A stretch of DNA of 64,000 nt, from the NCBI RefSeq assembly GCF_030814655.1, contig NZ_JAUSVK010000001.1, forward strand, positions 4,099,001 through 4,163,000, given 5' to 3'. A program made the translations under genes and the position numbers. The notes below the pieces were generated by a model. The model had not been told where the DNA came from. It saw nothing but the letters and a program-made list of their open reading frames with translations, and ran no database searches. Below, in pieces: positions 37,261 to 49,530 of the stretch. Every line of letters starts with the position of its first letter. Position 1 is the stretch's first letter. Source of the stretch: Labrys monachus. Its GTDB lineage: Bacteria > Pseudomonadota > Alphaproteobacteria > Rhizobiales > Labraceae.

Positions 37261-38002
37261 CGCCGGGAAGCGCCGGAAGGGTTCCACGGCTGCGCCGCTT
37301 CTCGAACTCGGCGAGGCGGCCATCTCCGCGCCGGAGCCGCATTTCCACGGCCACCGCGAGCGCCTGCGCGAGCGCTTCGCCGAAACCGGCGGCAGGCTCC
37401 CGGACTATGAGCTGCTCGAACTGATCCTGTTCCGCTCGATCCCGCGCCGGGACGTCAAGCCGCTCGCCAAGACGCTCATCGCCCGCTTCGGCTCGCTGGC
37501 CGAAGTGCTCGGCGCGCCGCTCGCCCGCCTCAAGGAGGTCGAGGGGATCAGCGACAACGTCGCGGGGGACCTCAAGATCATCGAGGCGGCCGGCCACCGG
37601 CTCGCCAAGGGGGATCTCGCCAAGCGCCCGGTGCTGAGTTCCTCGGCGAGCCTCATCGACTATTGCCGGAGCACCATGGCCTTCGCCGAGCGCGAGATCT
37701 TCCGCATCCTCTTTCTCGACACGCGCAACGGCCTGATCGCCGACGAAATCCAGCAGACCGGCACCGTCAATCACACGCCCGTCTACCCGCGCGAGATCGT
37801 CAAGCGGGCGCTCGAACTGTCGGCGACCGCGCTGATTCTCGTGCACAACCACCCCTCGGGAGATCCCTCCCCCTCCGCCGCCGACATCACGATGACGCGC
37901 ACCATCGCCGATGTCGCCAAGCCGCTCGGCATCGTCCTGCACGACCATCTCATCATCGGCCGCAACGGCCATGCGAGCCTGCGCGGCCTGCAGCTGATCT
38001 GA
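37244..38002 (+). CDS. radC: RadC/JAB-domain DNA repair family protein
   Basis: 252 residues from the ATG giving MATPPDAG, overlapping map by 17 bases. The N-terminal helix-hairpin-helix part ([17 protein letters not shown]) is followed by the MPN/JAB1 metalloprotease-like domain with [14 protein letters not shown] (about 206-219), whose two His and Asp bind Zn. The family is called RadC but its activity is unproven. It is a single full-length copy, not the short plasmid-type. Confidence 0.93.
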   Translation: MATPPDAGKRRKGSTAAPLLELGEAAISAPEPHFHGHRERLRERFAETGGRLPDYELLELILFRSIPRRDVKPLAKTLIARFGSLAEVLGAPLARLKEVEGISDNVAGDLKIIEAAGHRLAKGDLAKRPVLSSSASLIDYCRSTMAFAEREIFRILFLDTRNGLIADEIQQTGTVNHTPVYPREIVKRALELSATALILVHNHPSGDPSPSAADITMTRTIADVAKPLGIVLHDHLIIGRNGHASLRGLQLI

Positions 38003-38049
38003 CCGCGTCAGGCAGAGCCGCCGACCGGCAGACTCGATGGGCGTGAAGC

Positions 38050-38070
38050 GAACGATCGCTCACTTTGCTG
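38050..38070. repeat. inverted repeat upstream of the ATP-grasp gene (position corrected: arms at 38150-38170)
   Basis: The arms TTTGCC (38150-38155) and GGCAAA (38165-38170) enclose TAGAAGAAA. They lie about 105 bp upstream of the ATP-grasp gene, in a locally AT-richer stretch, and could be an operator or a small hairpin. The entry coordinates should be read as 38150-38170. Confidence 0.2.
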
Positions 38071-38273
38071 CCCCATTCGCCCGTCCAGCGCACCCCATCG
38101 CACCGGGAAGCCGCTTTATCGGGCTGATTTGCGGGACAAAGAGAGGCAATTTGCCTAGAAGAAAGGCAAATATCGCCACTTTTTCATTGCGGACGCCTCC
38201 ATCGCACATTGATCCCTTGCCGGCCCCATCGAACTCCCTCAGAGTGTGCGCAGGCGGGAATCCGGAGGCATGT

Positions 38274-39689
38274 ATGGTGGCGTTTGACGAGATGACCTTG
38301 AGCGACGGCACGATTCGACCTGCCTATGCCGATCTCGCCCACTGGCTCGCCACGACACCCAAGGAATTGCTGACGCACCGACGAAACGAGGCGGAACTCC
38401 TGTTCCGGCGCATCGGCATCACCTTCGCGGTCTATGGCGACAAGGACGGCGCCGAACGCCTCATTCCCTTCGACATCATTCCGCGCATTCTCGCGGCGAA
38501 GGAATGGGCATCGCTCAAGCGCGGCCTCGAGCAGCGCGTGCGCGCGCTCAACATGTATATCCGCGACGTCTACGGCAAGCGCGAGGTGGTGCGCGCCGGC
38601 GTCGTGCCGGAAGACCTCATCTTCAACAATCCTGCGTTCCGGCCGGAAATGGCCGGCCAGAGCGTGCCGCACGACGTCTACGTCCATATCGCCGGCATCG
38701 ACATCGTGCGGATGGACGCCGACACCTTCTATGTCCTGGAAGACAATGCGCGCACTCCTTCGGGCGTCTCCTACATGCTGGAGAACCGCGAAGTGACGAT
38801 GCGCCTCTTCCCCGAGGTGGTGGCGCGGCATCGCATCGCGCCGGTCGAGAACTACACCGACGAGTTGCTGGCGACGCTGCGCTCGATCGCCCCGCGCTCG
38901 GCCTCGTCGGAGCCGGTGGTCGTGCTGCTCACGCCGGGCATGTATAATTCGGCCTATTACGAGCATTCCTTCCTCGCCGACCGGCTCGGCATCGAGATCG
39001 TCGAAGGGCGCGATCTCTTCGTCCGCGACGAGATCGTCTATATGCGCACCACCGAGGGGCCGCGGCGCGTCGACGTGATCTATCGCCGCATCGACGACGA
39101 ATTCCTCGACCCCCTCGTCTTCCGGCCCGATTCGGCACTCGGCGTCCCCGGGCTGATGACCGCCTATCTGGCCGGAAACGTCACGCTCACCAACGCGGTG
39201 GGCACCGGCGTCGCCGACGACAAGGCGGTCTACTCCTATATGCCGGAGATCGTGCGCTTCTTCCTCGGCGAGGAGCCGATCCTCCACAATGTGCCGACAT
39301 GGCGCTGCAGGGAACCCGACGCCCTCGCCTATGTCGTCGATCACCTGTCGGACCTGGTGGTGAAGGAAGTGTCGGGATCGGGTGGCTACGGCATGCTGAT
39401 CGGCCCGCACGCGACCAAGGAGCAGATCGCCGAATTCCGCACCCGGCTGGAGGCCCATCCCTTCAACTATATCGCCCAGCCGACGCTGGCCCTGTCGACA
39501 TGCCCCTGCTATGTCGACGAGGGGCTGGCGCCGCGCCACGTCGACCTGCGCCCCTTCGTGCTCACGGGCTCGGACAAGATCCGCATCGTTCCGGGAGGCC
39601 TGACCCGCGTCGCATTGAAGGAGGGATCCCTGGTGGTCAATTCCAGCCAGGGCGGCGGCACGAAGGATACGTGGATCCTCGATCGATGA
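38274..39689 (+). CDS. circularly permuted ATP-grasp protein (Anbu cluster)
   Basis: 471 residues from the ATG after CCGGAGG; the longer frame from 38037 lacks a ribosome site and runs through non-coding sequence. It belongs to the DUF404/DUF407 family of circularly permuted ATP-grasp ligases. FYVLEDNARTPSGVSYMLENR and KEVSGSGGYGMLIGP (about 363-378) are the nucleotide-binding blocks, and NSSQGGGTKDTWIL closes the protein. Such enzymes are predicted to make a carboxylate-amine bond through an acyl phosphate. It is the first gene of the conserved group with alpha-E, transglutaminase and Anbu peptidase. Product unknown. Confidence 0.88.
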   Translation: MVAFDEMTLSDGTIRPAYADLAHWLATTPKELLTHRRNEAELLFRRIGITFAVYGDKDGAERLIPFDIIPRILAAKEWASLKRGLEQRVRALNMYIRDVYGKREVVRAGVVPEDLIFNNPAFRPEMAGQSVPHDVYVHIAGIDIVRMDADTFYVLEDNARTPSGVSYMLENREVTMRLFPEVVARHRIAPVENYTDELLATLRSIAPRSASSEPVVVLLTPGMYNSAYYEHSFLADRLGIEIVEGRDLFVRDEIVYMRTTEGPRRVDVIYRRIDDEFLDPLVFRPDSALGVPGLMTAYLAGNVTLTNAVGTGVADDKAVYSYMPEIVRFFLGEEPILHNVPTWRCREPDALAYVVDHLSDLVVKEVSGSGGYGMLIGPHATKEQIAEFRTRLEAHPFNYIAQPTLALSTCPCYVDEGLAPRHVDLRPFVLTGSDKIRIVPGGLTRVALKEGSLVVNSSQGGGTKDTWILDR

Positions 39690-39743
39690 CCCGCATCCCG
39701 CACGCCTGCCTCCCGCCTTCCATGCCTCTTCGGACTGACCACC

Positions 39744-40685
39744 ATGCTTTCACGTACCGCCGATAATCTCTTCTGGCTGGCTCGCTACGTGGAACGGGCC
39801 GAATATCTCGCCCGCATTCTCGATGCCGCCTATCGGCTCTCCTCCCTGCCCGCATCCTATGGCGGCGTCACCACCGAATGGGAAAGCGCCGTGGAAACGG
39901 CGGGCTGCGGGCCGGCCTTTTCGGCCTGCTACGACGAAGCCAACGAACGCACCGTGATGGAATTCCTGGCGTTCTCGCCCGCCAACCCCTCCTCGATCCG
40001 CAATTGCTTCGAACTGGCGCGCTCCAACGCCCGCGGGATCCGGACGGCGCTGACGACCGAGATGTGGTCGACCATCAACGATGCCTGGCTGCAGCTCAAG
40101 AACTACGATCCCTCGCGCATGAGCCGCGAGGAGGTGTCGCGCTTCCTCGAATGGGTGAAGGGCGTCTCCTTGATGTTCGACGGCTCGGCCTACCGGACGA
40201 TGCTGCGCAACGACGCCTATGCCTTCGCGCGAATCGGCCTCTTCCTGGAGCGGGCCGACAACACCGCCCGCATCCTCGACGTGAAATACCACGTTCTCCT
40301 CCCCCCTTCGGAAAGCGTTGGCGGCAGCCTCGATTATTTCCAGTGGACCGCGATCCTCAGGGCCGTTTCCGCGCTCACGGCCTATCACTGGGTCTACAAG
40401 GAGAGCCTCAAGCCGTGGCTGGTGGCCGACCTCCTGACGCTCAACCTGCAGATGCCGCGTTCGCTGGCGTCATGCTACGAGAATGTGAGCCATCATCTCG
40501 ACGAACTCGCGCAGGTCTATGGCCGGCAGGGTCCCTCCCAGCGCCTTGCCCGGGTAACCCAGTCCCGCCTGCGCAATCTGAGCATCGAGGAGGTGTTCCA
40601 GTCCGGACTGCATGATTTCGTGACGGACTTCATCACCGACAACAACAATCTGAGCGCGGCGATTGCCGAACAATATCTCATCTGA
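39744..40685 (+). CDS. alpha-E domain protein (DUF403, Anbu cluster)
   Basis: 313 residues, almost wholly helical. The N-terminal MLSRTADNLFWLARYVERAEYLARILDAAYRL is the family hallmark. ARSNARGIRTALTTEMW and LERADNTARILDVKYHVLLP are later conserved blocks. No catalytic role is known; it is thought to be the partner of the ATP-grasp protein. It begins 54 bp after that gene and ends 20 bp before the transglutaminase. Confidence 0.9.
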   Translation: MLSRTADNLFWLARYVERAEYLARILDAAYRLSSLPASYGGVTTEWESAVETAGCGPAFSACYDEANERTVMEFLAFSPANPSSIRNCFELARSNARGIRTALTTEMWSTINDAWLQLKNYDPSRMSREEVSRFLEWVKGVSLMFDGSAYRTMLRNDAYAFARIGLFLERADNTARILDVKYHVLLPPSESVGGSLDYFQWTAILRAVSALTAYHWVYKESLKPWLVADLLTLNLQMPRSLASCYENVSHHLDELAQVYGRQGPSQRLARVTQSRLRNLSIEEVFQSGLHDFVTDFITDNNNLSAAIAEQYLI

Positions 40686-40705
40686 GGCCGGCAAGGAGGC
40701 ATGAC

Positions 40706-41551
40706 ATGCGCATCCGCGTCGCTCACGATACGCTCTATCGCTACGAGCGCCCCGCAAAATCGGTGATTCAGACCCTGCGGCTCACGCCGCGCTCGCATGA
40801 CGGCCAGCATATCGTGCGCTGGCGCATCACTGTCGACCAGGACGTGCGGCTGTCCGAATCGGAGGATGCCTTCGGCAACGTCACCCATGTGTTCTCCGCC
40901 GCGGGCACCATCGAAGAGATGCATGTGCGGGTCGAGGGCGAAGTCGAGACCCATGACAGGGCGGGCGTGGTTCGCGGCGTGATCGAGCGCTTCCCCGTTT
41001 CGCTCTATCTGCGCGAGACTGCCCTCACCCAGGCGGACGAGGCGATCCGGGATTTCGCCCAGGCCGTCGCCGGCAATGAAGGCAGCCCTCTCGGGGCCGC
41101 CCATGCGCTGATGCAGGCCATCCACGAACGCGTCGCATTCGTCAGCGATCCCAAGCAGGCGGCCACGACCATCACCGAGGCGTTCGGCGCCGGACGGGGC
41201 ATCTGCCAGGATATGGCCCACCTGTTCATCGCCTGCGCGCGCCAGCTCGGCATTCCCGCCCGCTATGTCAGCGGCCTGCTCTACCGCCCCGGCGGCGAAG
41301 AGGCGAGCGCCAATGCCAATCATGCCTGGGCGGAAGCCCATATCGACGGCCTCGGCTGGATCGGCTTCGACCCCTCGCTCGAGCTGTGTCCAATGGAGTG
41401 CCATATCCGCGTCGCCGCCGCGCTCGACTATCTCGGTGCGGCGCCGATGCGCGGGGCCTATTATGGCGGCGACGGCGAGAAGCTCGACGTCAAATTCGAG
41501 ATCAGCGAAAGGTCGCCGCGATCGCAGGCCCAGCACCAGTCGCAGGGCTGA
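40706..41551 (+). CDS. transglutaminase-like protein (Anbu cluster)
   Basis: 281 residues, AAGGAGG before the ATG. The N-terminal beta-rich domain (about 1-80, MRIRVAHDTLYRYERPAKSV) is the bacterial transglutaminase N-domain. The papain-like triad is Cys in GRGICQDMAHLF (about 171), His in NHAWAEAHI (about 210) and Asp in GWIGFDPS (about 225). Such proteins may hydrolyse or transfer amide bonds. In the cluster it may act on the product of the ATP-grasp enzyme. Confidence 0.92.
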   Translation: MRIRVAHDTLYRYERPAKSVIQTLRLTPRSHDGQHIVRWRITVDQDVRLSESEDAFGNVTHVFSAAGTIEEMHVRVEGEVETHDRAGVVRGVIERFPVSLYLRETALTQADEAIRDFAQAVAGNEGSPLGAAHALMQAIHERVAFVSDPKQAATTITEAFGAGRGICQDMAHLFIACARQLGIPARYVSGLLYRPGGEEASANANHAWAEAHIDGLGWIGFDPSLELCPMECHIRVAAALDYLGAAPMRGAYYGGDGEKLDVKFEISERSPRSQAQHQSQG

Positions 41552-41687
41552 CCGCCCTCGCGCAGCGCGCCTGCCGCAATTGCCGGTTTGCGCGCATGCC
41601 GTCTTGCTCTAAAGGGACGCCTTGGGGGTGGCCGGCGGCGCGAAGTCGCGGCGCCTGGTTTCGTGGCTTGCGCCGGGAGTGGAGTCG

Positions 41688-42455
41688 ATGACCTATTGCG
41701 TCGGAATTTCGGTGCGTGACGGCCTCGTGATGATCGCGGATACGCGCACCAATGCGGGCATCGACAACATCGCCACCTTCCGCAAGCTCCATGTCTTCGA
41801 GGAGCCCGGCGAGCGCATCATGGCCATGTGCACCTCCGGCAATCTCTCGGTCAGCCAGGCCGTGCTGAACTACGTCCAGGAAGGCATGGAGAATACCGAG
41901 ACGGGCGTCGTCGATACGCTGATGACGATGCCGAGCATGTTCAAGGCGGCGCAGCTCATCGGGCGCGCCATCCGCACGGTATATGAAACCGACGGCCGCA
42001 GCCTCGAGGAGCACAACAGCCGCTTCGATGTCGCCATCCTCTTCGGCGGCCAGATCCGGGGCGGCAAGATGCGGCTCTTCATGATCTATTCCGCCGGCAA
42101 TTTCATTGAGGTGACCGCCGACACCCCCTATCTCCAGATCGGCGAGCACAAATATGGCAAGCCCATCCTCGACCGGGCGGTCAACTTCAACACGGATATT
42201 CCGGACGCTCTCAAGATCGGCCTGATCTCGATGGACTCGACCATGCGCTCCAATCTGGGCGTCGGCATGCCCATCGACATCATGGTCGCCCATCGCGACG
42301 CGCTGAAGGCCGACATCAACTACCGGATCGAGCCGGGGGAACCTTATTATCACGACCTGCGCGAGCGCTGGTCGGCCGCGCTGCGGGCGGCCCACATCGC
42401 CATCCCCCGCCCGCCCTATGCGACGGGCAAGAACGGCGTGCTCGATGCGGGCTGA
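41688..42455 (+). CDS. Anbu proteasome-like peptidase (BPH)
   Basis: 255 residues from the ATG giving MTYCVGISV; the frame upstream carries no typical residues. After Met removal, Thr at position 1 would be the N-terminal nucleophile, with Asp in ADTRTNAG (about 17) and Lys in FRKLHVF (about 33). This is the ancestral-beta-subunit family related to proteasome beta subunits and HslV, which assembles into helical or ring oligomers. Proteolytic activity on known substrates has been hard to show. It ends the four-gene cluster, 136 bp after the transglutaminase. Confidence 0.93.
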   Translation: MTYCVGISVRDGLVMIADTRTNAGIDNIATFRKLHVFEEPGERIMAMCTSGNLSVSQAVLNYVQEGMENTETGVVDTLMTMPSMFKAAQLIGRAIRTVYETDGRSLEEHNSRFDVAILFGGQIRGGKMRLFMIYSAGNFIEVTADTPYLQIGEHKYGKPILDRAVNFNTDIPDALKIGLISMDSTMRSNLGVGMPIDIMVAHRDALKADINYRIEPGEPYYHDLRERWSAALRAAHIAIPRPPYATGKNGVLDAG

Positions 42456-42497
42456 GGCAAGCCATGCGACCGAAGCCTTGAAACGCGACATGGGCCT

Positions 42498-42527
42498 GCT
42501 CCCTTCCGCCGCGAAGAGGAAGGGAGC
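42498..42527. terminator. perfect 10-bp hairpin between convergent genes
   Basis: GCTCCCTTCC (42498-42507) and GGAAGGGAGC (42518-42527) are exact reverse complements around a 10-base loop, 43 bp after the Anbu stop. There is no T-run, so it may be a factor-dependent terminator for either gene. Confidence 0.45.
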
Positions 42528-42546
42528 CCGGGGCTTCGGGCAACCC

Positions 42547-44673
42547 TCAAGGGTTTGACAAGATGCCGTCGTCGGTCTCCCAGCCGATCGCGCGCCGCAG
42601 GAAAGCGTGGCCGAGGGCGATGAAGGAAGCCCGCTCGCTGTTGTCCTTGCCGTAGCCGTGCCCGCCGGCCTCCGGCTCGTAGAAGGAAGCTTCATAGCCC
42701 AGATCCTGGAGCTTGGCCGCCATCTTGCGGGCATGGCCGGGATGGACACGGTCATCCCGGCGGGTGGTCGCGATCAGAATCGGCGGATAGGGGCGATCGG
42801 CTTCGGCGCGATGATAGGCCGAGATGTCGCGGAGGAACGCCCAGTCGGCCGGCCGGTCCGGATCGCCATATTCGTCGATCCAGCTGGCGCCGGCGAGGAG
42901 CTTCGAATAGCGGCGCATGTCGATCAACGGGATGGTGCAGAACAGGGCGCCGAAGCGTTCGGGATATCGCGTCAGCATGTTGGCGATCAGAAGACCCCCG
43001 TTCGAGCCGCCCTCGGCGGCGATTCGGCCGGGCCGCGTCACGCCGCGCTTGACCAGATCCCGGGCCACGGCCGCGAAGTCGTCATGGGAGAGCCGCTTGC
43101 CCTCCCGGCGCCCGGCATCGTGCCAGCGCGAGCCGAACTCACCGCCGCCACGAATATTGGCGATGACGCTGGTGCCGCCGCGTTCGAGCCACAGCTTGCC
43201 GACGGCCGAGCCGTAATGAGGCTCGACCGTGACACCGAAGCCGCCATAGCCGGTCATGTGAACGGGCGCCTCGCCGGTGACGGCGGCCGGCCCCACCTGG
43301 ACATAGGGAATCGCCTCGCCGTCGATCGAGACGGCGCTGTGGCGGGTGACGACCAGCCCCGAGGCGTCGAACGACGCCGGGCTGCGTTTCAGCAGCATCG
43401 GCGCACGGGGCTCGGCGGCCCCTTCGGCGATGTCGAGCAGGAGAATCTGCGGCGGCGTGACCGGATCTTCCACGGCGACGAGAAGCTCGCCATTGCTCTC
43501 GCTTTCATCCTCGTCGAGCGACCACAGGCTGACGACGCCCTTCCCGGGCAGATTGTCGATCGGATGCCGCTCCCAGCCATGACCTTCCGGAAACGCCGGC
43601 TCGGCGGGGACAGCGATCTCGAAGACGGGTTCGAGATTGTCCATGACCGACAGGACCAGGCGTCCGGCATTCCAGAAGAAGGCCTTCAGCACCCGCCGCT
43701 CGCCCGGCTCGAACAGCGTCGCGAACCGACGCTCCCCGGCGAGGAAGGCGAACAAGGAGATGCCGAGCAGCGTGTCGGCCGCATGGGTCGCCCCGCCGAC
43801 CGTCCATGCCTTGCGCGGCTTCACGGCCAGCCAATCGCCGAAGACGTTCCAGGCGGCATCGAGCGGCAGGTCGAGGCGCTGGCGGGGCCCGCTCCGGTCG
43901 CCGACCCAGCCGATCGTATCGAAAAAGGCCGGTTTTTCCAGAAACCAGAGCCTTTCGCCGCCGGCCGTCCGATCGACCTCCGCCCACACGCTCATCGCAT
44001 CGGCCGTGGTCTCGAAGATCACCGGCGCCGCGAGCGGATCGGCGCCGCGCCGCCACAGGCGTATGGTGCGCGCATAGCCCGAGCGGGTCGCCATGCCTTC
44101 GCCGAGGCTGCTCGCCATCGCGACGGTATCCCGGTCGATCCATGCCAGGCCTCCCTTGGCCTCCGGCAGGACGAAGCCGCCGGCGACGAAGCGGCGCTCC
44201 TCCAGGTCGAACTCGCGATGCATGGCGGCATCGCTGCCGCCGCGCGACAGCCTCGCCAGGGCACGCTGTGGCCGGGCACCCGCCTCGACCGCGGCGCCCG
44301 CCCAGATCCAGTCCTCCCCCTCGGTGCAAGCGAGGGCATCGAGGTCGAGCAGCACTTCCCATTGCGGCTGCGCCTGGGCATAGGAGGCCAGGGTGGTGCG
44401 CCGCCACAGGCCGCGCGGATTCCCGGCATCCTTCCAGACATTGTAGACATGGCATCCGTGGCGGGTGACGAGCGGGATCCTGTCGGGCCGGTCGAGGATG
44501 GCGGCGAGGGTGTCGCGATCCTGTTCGAAGCCTGTGCCGCCGAAGCGCCGCAGGGTTGCCGCATTCTGGCGGGAGACCCAGGCGATGGCTTCGCTGCCCT
44601 CGACGGCCTCGAGCCAGAGGCGGGGGTCGTCGTCAGGGTCGGCGATGGTCGGACGGGAGTCGCGCTGCGTCAT
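42547..44673 (-). CDS. S9 family prolyl oligopeptidase-type peptidase
   Basis: 708 residues from the ATG giving MTQRDSRPTI; an in-frame ATG 11 codons upstream is less likely. The N-terminal beta-propeller (about 50-410) begins with DPRLWLEAVEG. The catalytic domain has Ser in EGGSNGG (about 554), Asp in RRDDRVHPGH (about 641) and His in GGHGYGKDN (about 677). It cleaves after Pro in short peptides, probably in the cytoplasm, as there is no signal peptide. It converges on the Anbu cluster. A link to that system is only positional. Confidence 0.9.
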   Translation of the reverse strand: MTQRDSRPTIADPDDDPRLWLEAVEGSEAIAWVSRQNAATLRRFGGTGFEQDRDTLAAILDRPDRIPLVTRHGCHVYNVWKDAGNPRGLWRRTTLASYAQAQPQWEVLLDLDALACTEGEDWIWAGAAVEAGARPQRALARLSRGGSDAAMHREFDLEERRFVAGGFVLPEAKGGLAWIDRDTVAMASSLGEGMATRSGYARTIRLWRRGADPLAAPVIFETTADAMSVWAEVDRTAGGERLWFLEKPAFFDTIGWVGDRSGPRQRLDLPLDAAWNVFGDWLAVKPRKAWTVGGATHAADTLLGISLFAFLAGERRFATLFEPGERRVLKAFFWNAGRLVLSVMDNLEPVFEIAVPAEPAFPEGHGWERHPIDNLPGKGVVSLWSLDEDESESNGELLVAVEDPVTPPQILLLDIAEGAAEPRAPMLLKRSPASFDASGLVVTRHSAVSIDGEAIPYVQVGPAAVTGEAPVHMTGYGGFGVTVEPHYGSAVGKLWLERGGTSVIANIRGGGEFGSRWHDAGRREGKRLSHDDFAAVARDLVKRGVTRPGRIAAEGGSNGGLLIANMLTRYPERFGALFCTIPLIDMRRYSKLLAGASWIDEYGDPDRPADWAFLRDISAYHRAEADRPYPPILIATTRRDDRVHPGHARKMAAKLQDLGYEASFYEPEAGGHGYGKDNSERASFIALGHAFLRRAIGWETDDGILSNP

Positions 44674-45045
44674 GGAATGTCTCGCATCGTGTCGTGTGGC
44701 GGCCACAATAGCCGCCTTTCGGCCGCCGGTGCCAAGCCCGGAGAGCCCGGGGAACGCGGGAGCGAATCGGAGCCTTCGGGTGGTTGCGGCAAAAGGCTGA
44801 TCGACATTGACAAAGTATGGCGGTATTTGTTCGACGAATCGGAAGGAACAACCGGTTCCCGCCGCGATCGTGTTGCCGAAACCATCCGGTCGGCACCGCG
44901 ATTCCGGTGCAGTTCAGCAACAATATCCGGAAAATAGCGCGCGTGATGCCGATTTCCGCGCGGCCTCGTTCTTCTGGCCGTGGATATCCGCATCGGGATG
45001 GAAATACCAAGCGCACCCTGCGGTACGAATTGTCGGACTTGAAGA
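44674..45045. other. 372-bp divergent intergenic region
   Basis: No gene is supported. AT-richer than its surroundings in the right half. TTGACA occurs at 44807-44812 without a convincing -10 partner. It should contain promoters for the peptidase (leftwards) and the DUF930-like gene (rightwards). Confidence 0.45.
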
Positions 45046-45441
45046 ATGAAAAGAATACTTCTCATCGCAGCTCTCGCCGTGGTGTCGGTCGCCCCTGCGA
45101 CTGCCCGCAACAACAACAAGACGGAGGCGAGCCTCGCCAAGCTTGCGCCGTCGGACCGCTTCCAGCAGGTCTGCGACATCGCCCTCATGGAGAAGTTGCG
45201 CCACGAGAAGCGCGCCTACCGCCCAGACAGCGTCATCGCCTATGCGCTGGATGACCCGAGCATTTCAGGCGACACGCTGCACGGCGATGGCGGCGCCTTT
45301 CGCAGCCATGGCGTCTGGTATCAATATTCCTTCACCTGCGCCGCGACTCCCGACCGCATGCGCGTCCTCTCGCTGGAGTACACGGTCGGCGAGGCGGTCC
45401 CGAGGAACGAATGGGACGCGCACGGATTATCGATCCATTGA
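45046..45441 (+). CDS. DUF930-like secreted protein with duplicated 3' end
   Basis: 131 residues. A signal peptide (about 1-20, ending ATA-R) precedes a small domain with LAPSDRFQQVCDIALMEKL and DGGAFRSHGVWYQYSFTC, which fits DUF930. Two Cys (about 43 and 102) may pair in the periplasm. The last 19 codons lie in a 69-bp tandem duplication; the stop is inside the first copy, so the protein is unchanged and the second copy is untranslated. Function is unknown. Confidence 0.75.
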   Translation: MKRILLIAALAVVSVAPATARNNNKTEASLAKLAPSDRFQQVCDIALMEKLRHEKRAYRPDSVIAYALDDPSISGDTLHGDGGAFRSHGVWYQYSFTCAATPDRMRVLSLEYTVGEAVPRNEWDAHGLSIH

Positions 45442-45523
45442 TCGGCCGGACGCTTCGGCGAGGCGGTCCCGAGGAACGAATGGGACGCGCACGGATTATC
45501 GATCCATTGATCGGCCGGACGCT
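45386..45523. repeat. 69-bp tandem duplication at the end of the DUF930-like gene
   Basis: Copy 1 (45386-45454) contains the last codons and stop, and copy 2 (45455-45523) repeats it exactly. The unit length is 23 codons, so the same reading frame recurs after the stop. The identity of the copies means a recent event. Confidence 0.9.
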
Positions 45524-45567
45524 TTCGTCCTTCCCCTCGATCCGGCGCGTCAGGAGCGTCAGGAGCG

Positions 45568-46170
45568 TCAGAAGATCGCAAGCGCGCCCTGGAAGATGAG
45601 CCATCCGAGGCCGGCGGTGATCAGCAATCCGATGCCGGTGGCGACGTAGCCGGCAAGAATGATGGCGCCGTCGCGCTCGACCAGGCCAAGGCCGAGGATG
45701 CAGATGGGTATGCCGAGCGGCACGTTGCCGATGATGGGAATCGGCAGGAGCAAGGCGAGGCCGAGAATCAGGCCGACGATACCCACGATGCGCCGGGCGC
45801 GCGCATCGGCGAAAAGAGGCAGCCGCGGCTTGGCGAAGCGCTCGACCCAGCGGATCGACGGGTCGGCCTTCTTGACGATTCGTCGCAGGTCGACCCTGGA
45901 AAAGCTCCGCTTGGCGAGCCATTGCGGCAGCCAGAGATTATCGCGGCCCATGATCATCTGCGCAGCGATGAGCGCGATGATGATGCCGCAGATCACCGGA
46001 ATTCCGGGCGGCATGGGGATGCAATTGGGAATGCCGAAGAGCAGGAAAAGGATGCCGAAGGCACGGTTGCGCATCGCGGCGGTGAGGTCGCCGAAATAGA
46101 TTCGATCCTCCCCGTCCGCTGACGCTATCGCCGCAAGGAGTTCGGACGTTCGAGGGTTACGCGGTTCCAA
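45568..46170 (-). CDS. ExoD-like exopolysaccharide synthesis family protein
   Basis: 200 residues. It has the ExoD plan: a short polar N-terminus (SELLAAIASADGEDRIYFGDLTAAM), then three to five membrane segments, with PMPPGIPVICGIIIALIAAQM and GLILGLALLLPIPIIGNVPLGIPICILGLGLVERDG as conserved hydrophobic blocks. ExoD is linked to exopolysaccharide production and alkaline tolerance in rhizobia, by an unknown mechanism. No polysaccharide genes are near. It is convergent with the DUF930-like gene. Confidence 0.85.
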   Translation of the reverse strand: MEPRNPRTSELLAAIASADGEDRIYFGDLTAAMRNRAFGILFLLFGIPNCIPMPPGIPVICGIIIALIAAQMIMGRDNLWLPQWLAKRSFSRVDLRRIVKKADPSIRWVERFAKPRLPLFADARARRIVGIVGLILGLALLLPIPIIGNVPLGIPICILGLGLVERDGAIILAGYVATGIGLLITAGLGWLIFQGALAIF

Positions 46171-46543
46171 AATTGGGCCAAACTCGAGGTATCATCGACC
46201 CGGCTTATAGCTGGGGTCTGCGACAATTTCGAGATGAATGAACGCTTTCTGCGGAGGAGGCCAATAAAATTGAACAAATCCTGTGCACCTGTTGTCGTTT
46301 TGCCGCAGTTTGGTGCTCGTCGACTCATGGCCGGGGCCGCTGCCGCAGCAGGGACGGGATGCGCCGGGAGCCGGCGCGACGATTGTCCGGAAAGTTTCCG
46401 GCTTCCGTCTTGACCGTCGAAAATCGGGGGTCCAGATTGAAATCGTTCTGACCTGCTTCATGAGAGTCCTCTGTCCGCCGGCGCGGAAATCACCGCCGGA
46501 GGAACGGAGGGCAACAGGTCGCGAACCGGTTTTGGAGGACCCC
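46171..46543. other. 373-bp region upstream of coxS
   Basis: No gene is supported; an open frame on the minus strand here (to 46767) runs antisense into coxS and is not credible. It is AT-richer at 46160-46300. It should hold the promoter of the molybdenum hydroxylase operon and of exoD. Confidence 0.45.
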
Positions 46544-47041
<498 letters not shown>

Positions 47042-47154
47042 GCCCCTATGCCTTCGCGTGATGCCCCGCATACGCCTTCGGCGGAAGTTCGTTCGCCGAA
47101 GAGAACAAGGCCGCCTTCGAAGCGGCTCCGTCCAGCATAATGGGAGAGAACGCC

Positions 47155-49524
<2,370 letters not shown>

Positions 49525-49530
49525 TCGAGG

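Noticed and set aside
38050-38070. Inverted repeat listed in the feature table at these coordinates
   Set aside because: The entry coordinates are a slip: the repeat arms TTTGCC/GGCAAA are at 38150-38170. Nothing of note was seen at 38050-38070, so no claim is made for that stretch.
44807-44812. TTGACA as the -35 of a promoter for the DUF930-like gene
   Set aside because: No -10-like hexamer is found 15-19 bp downstream, and the site is over 230 bp from the start codon.
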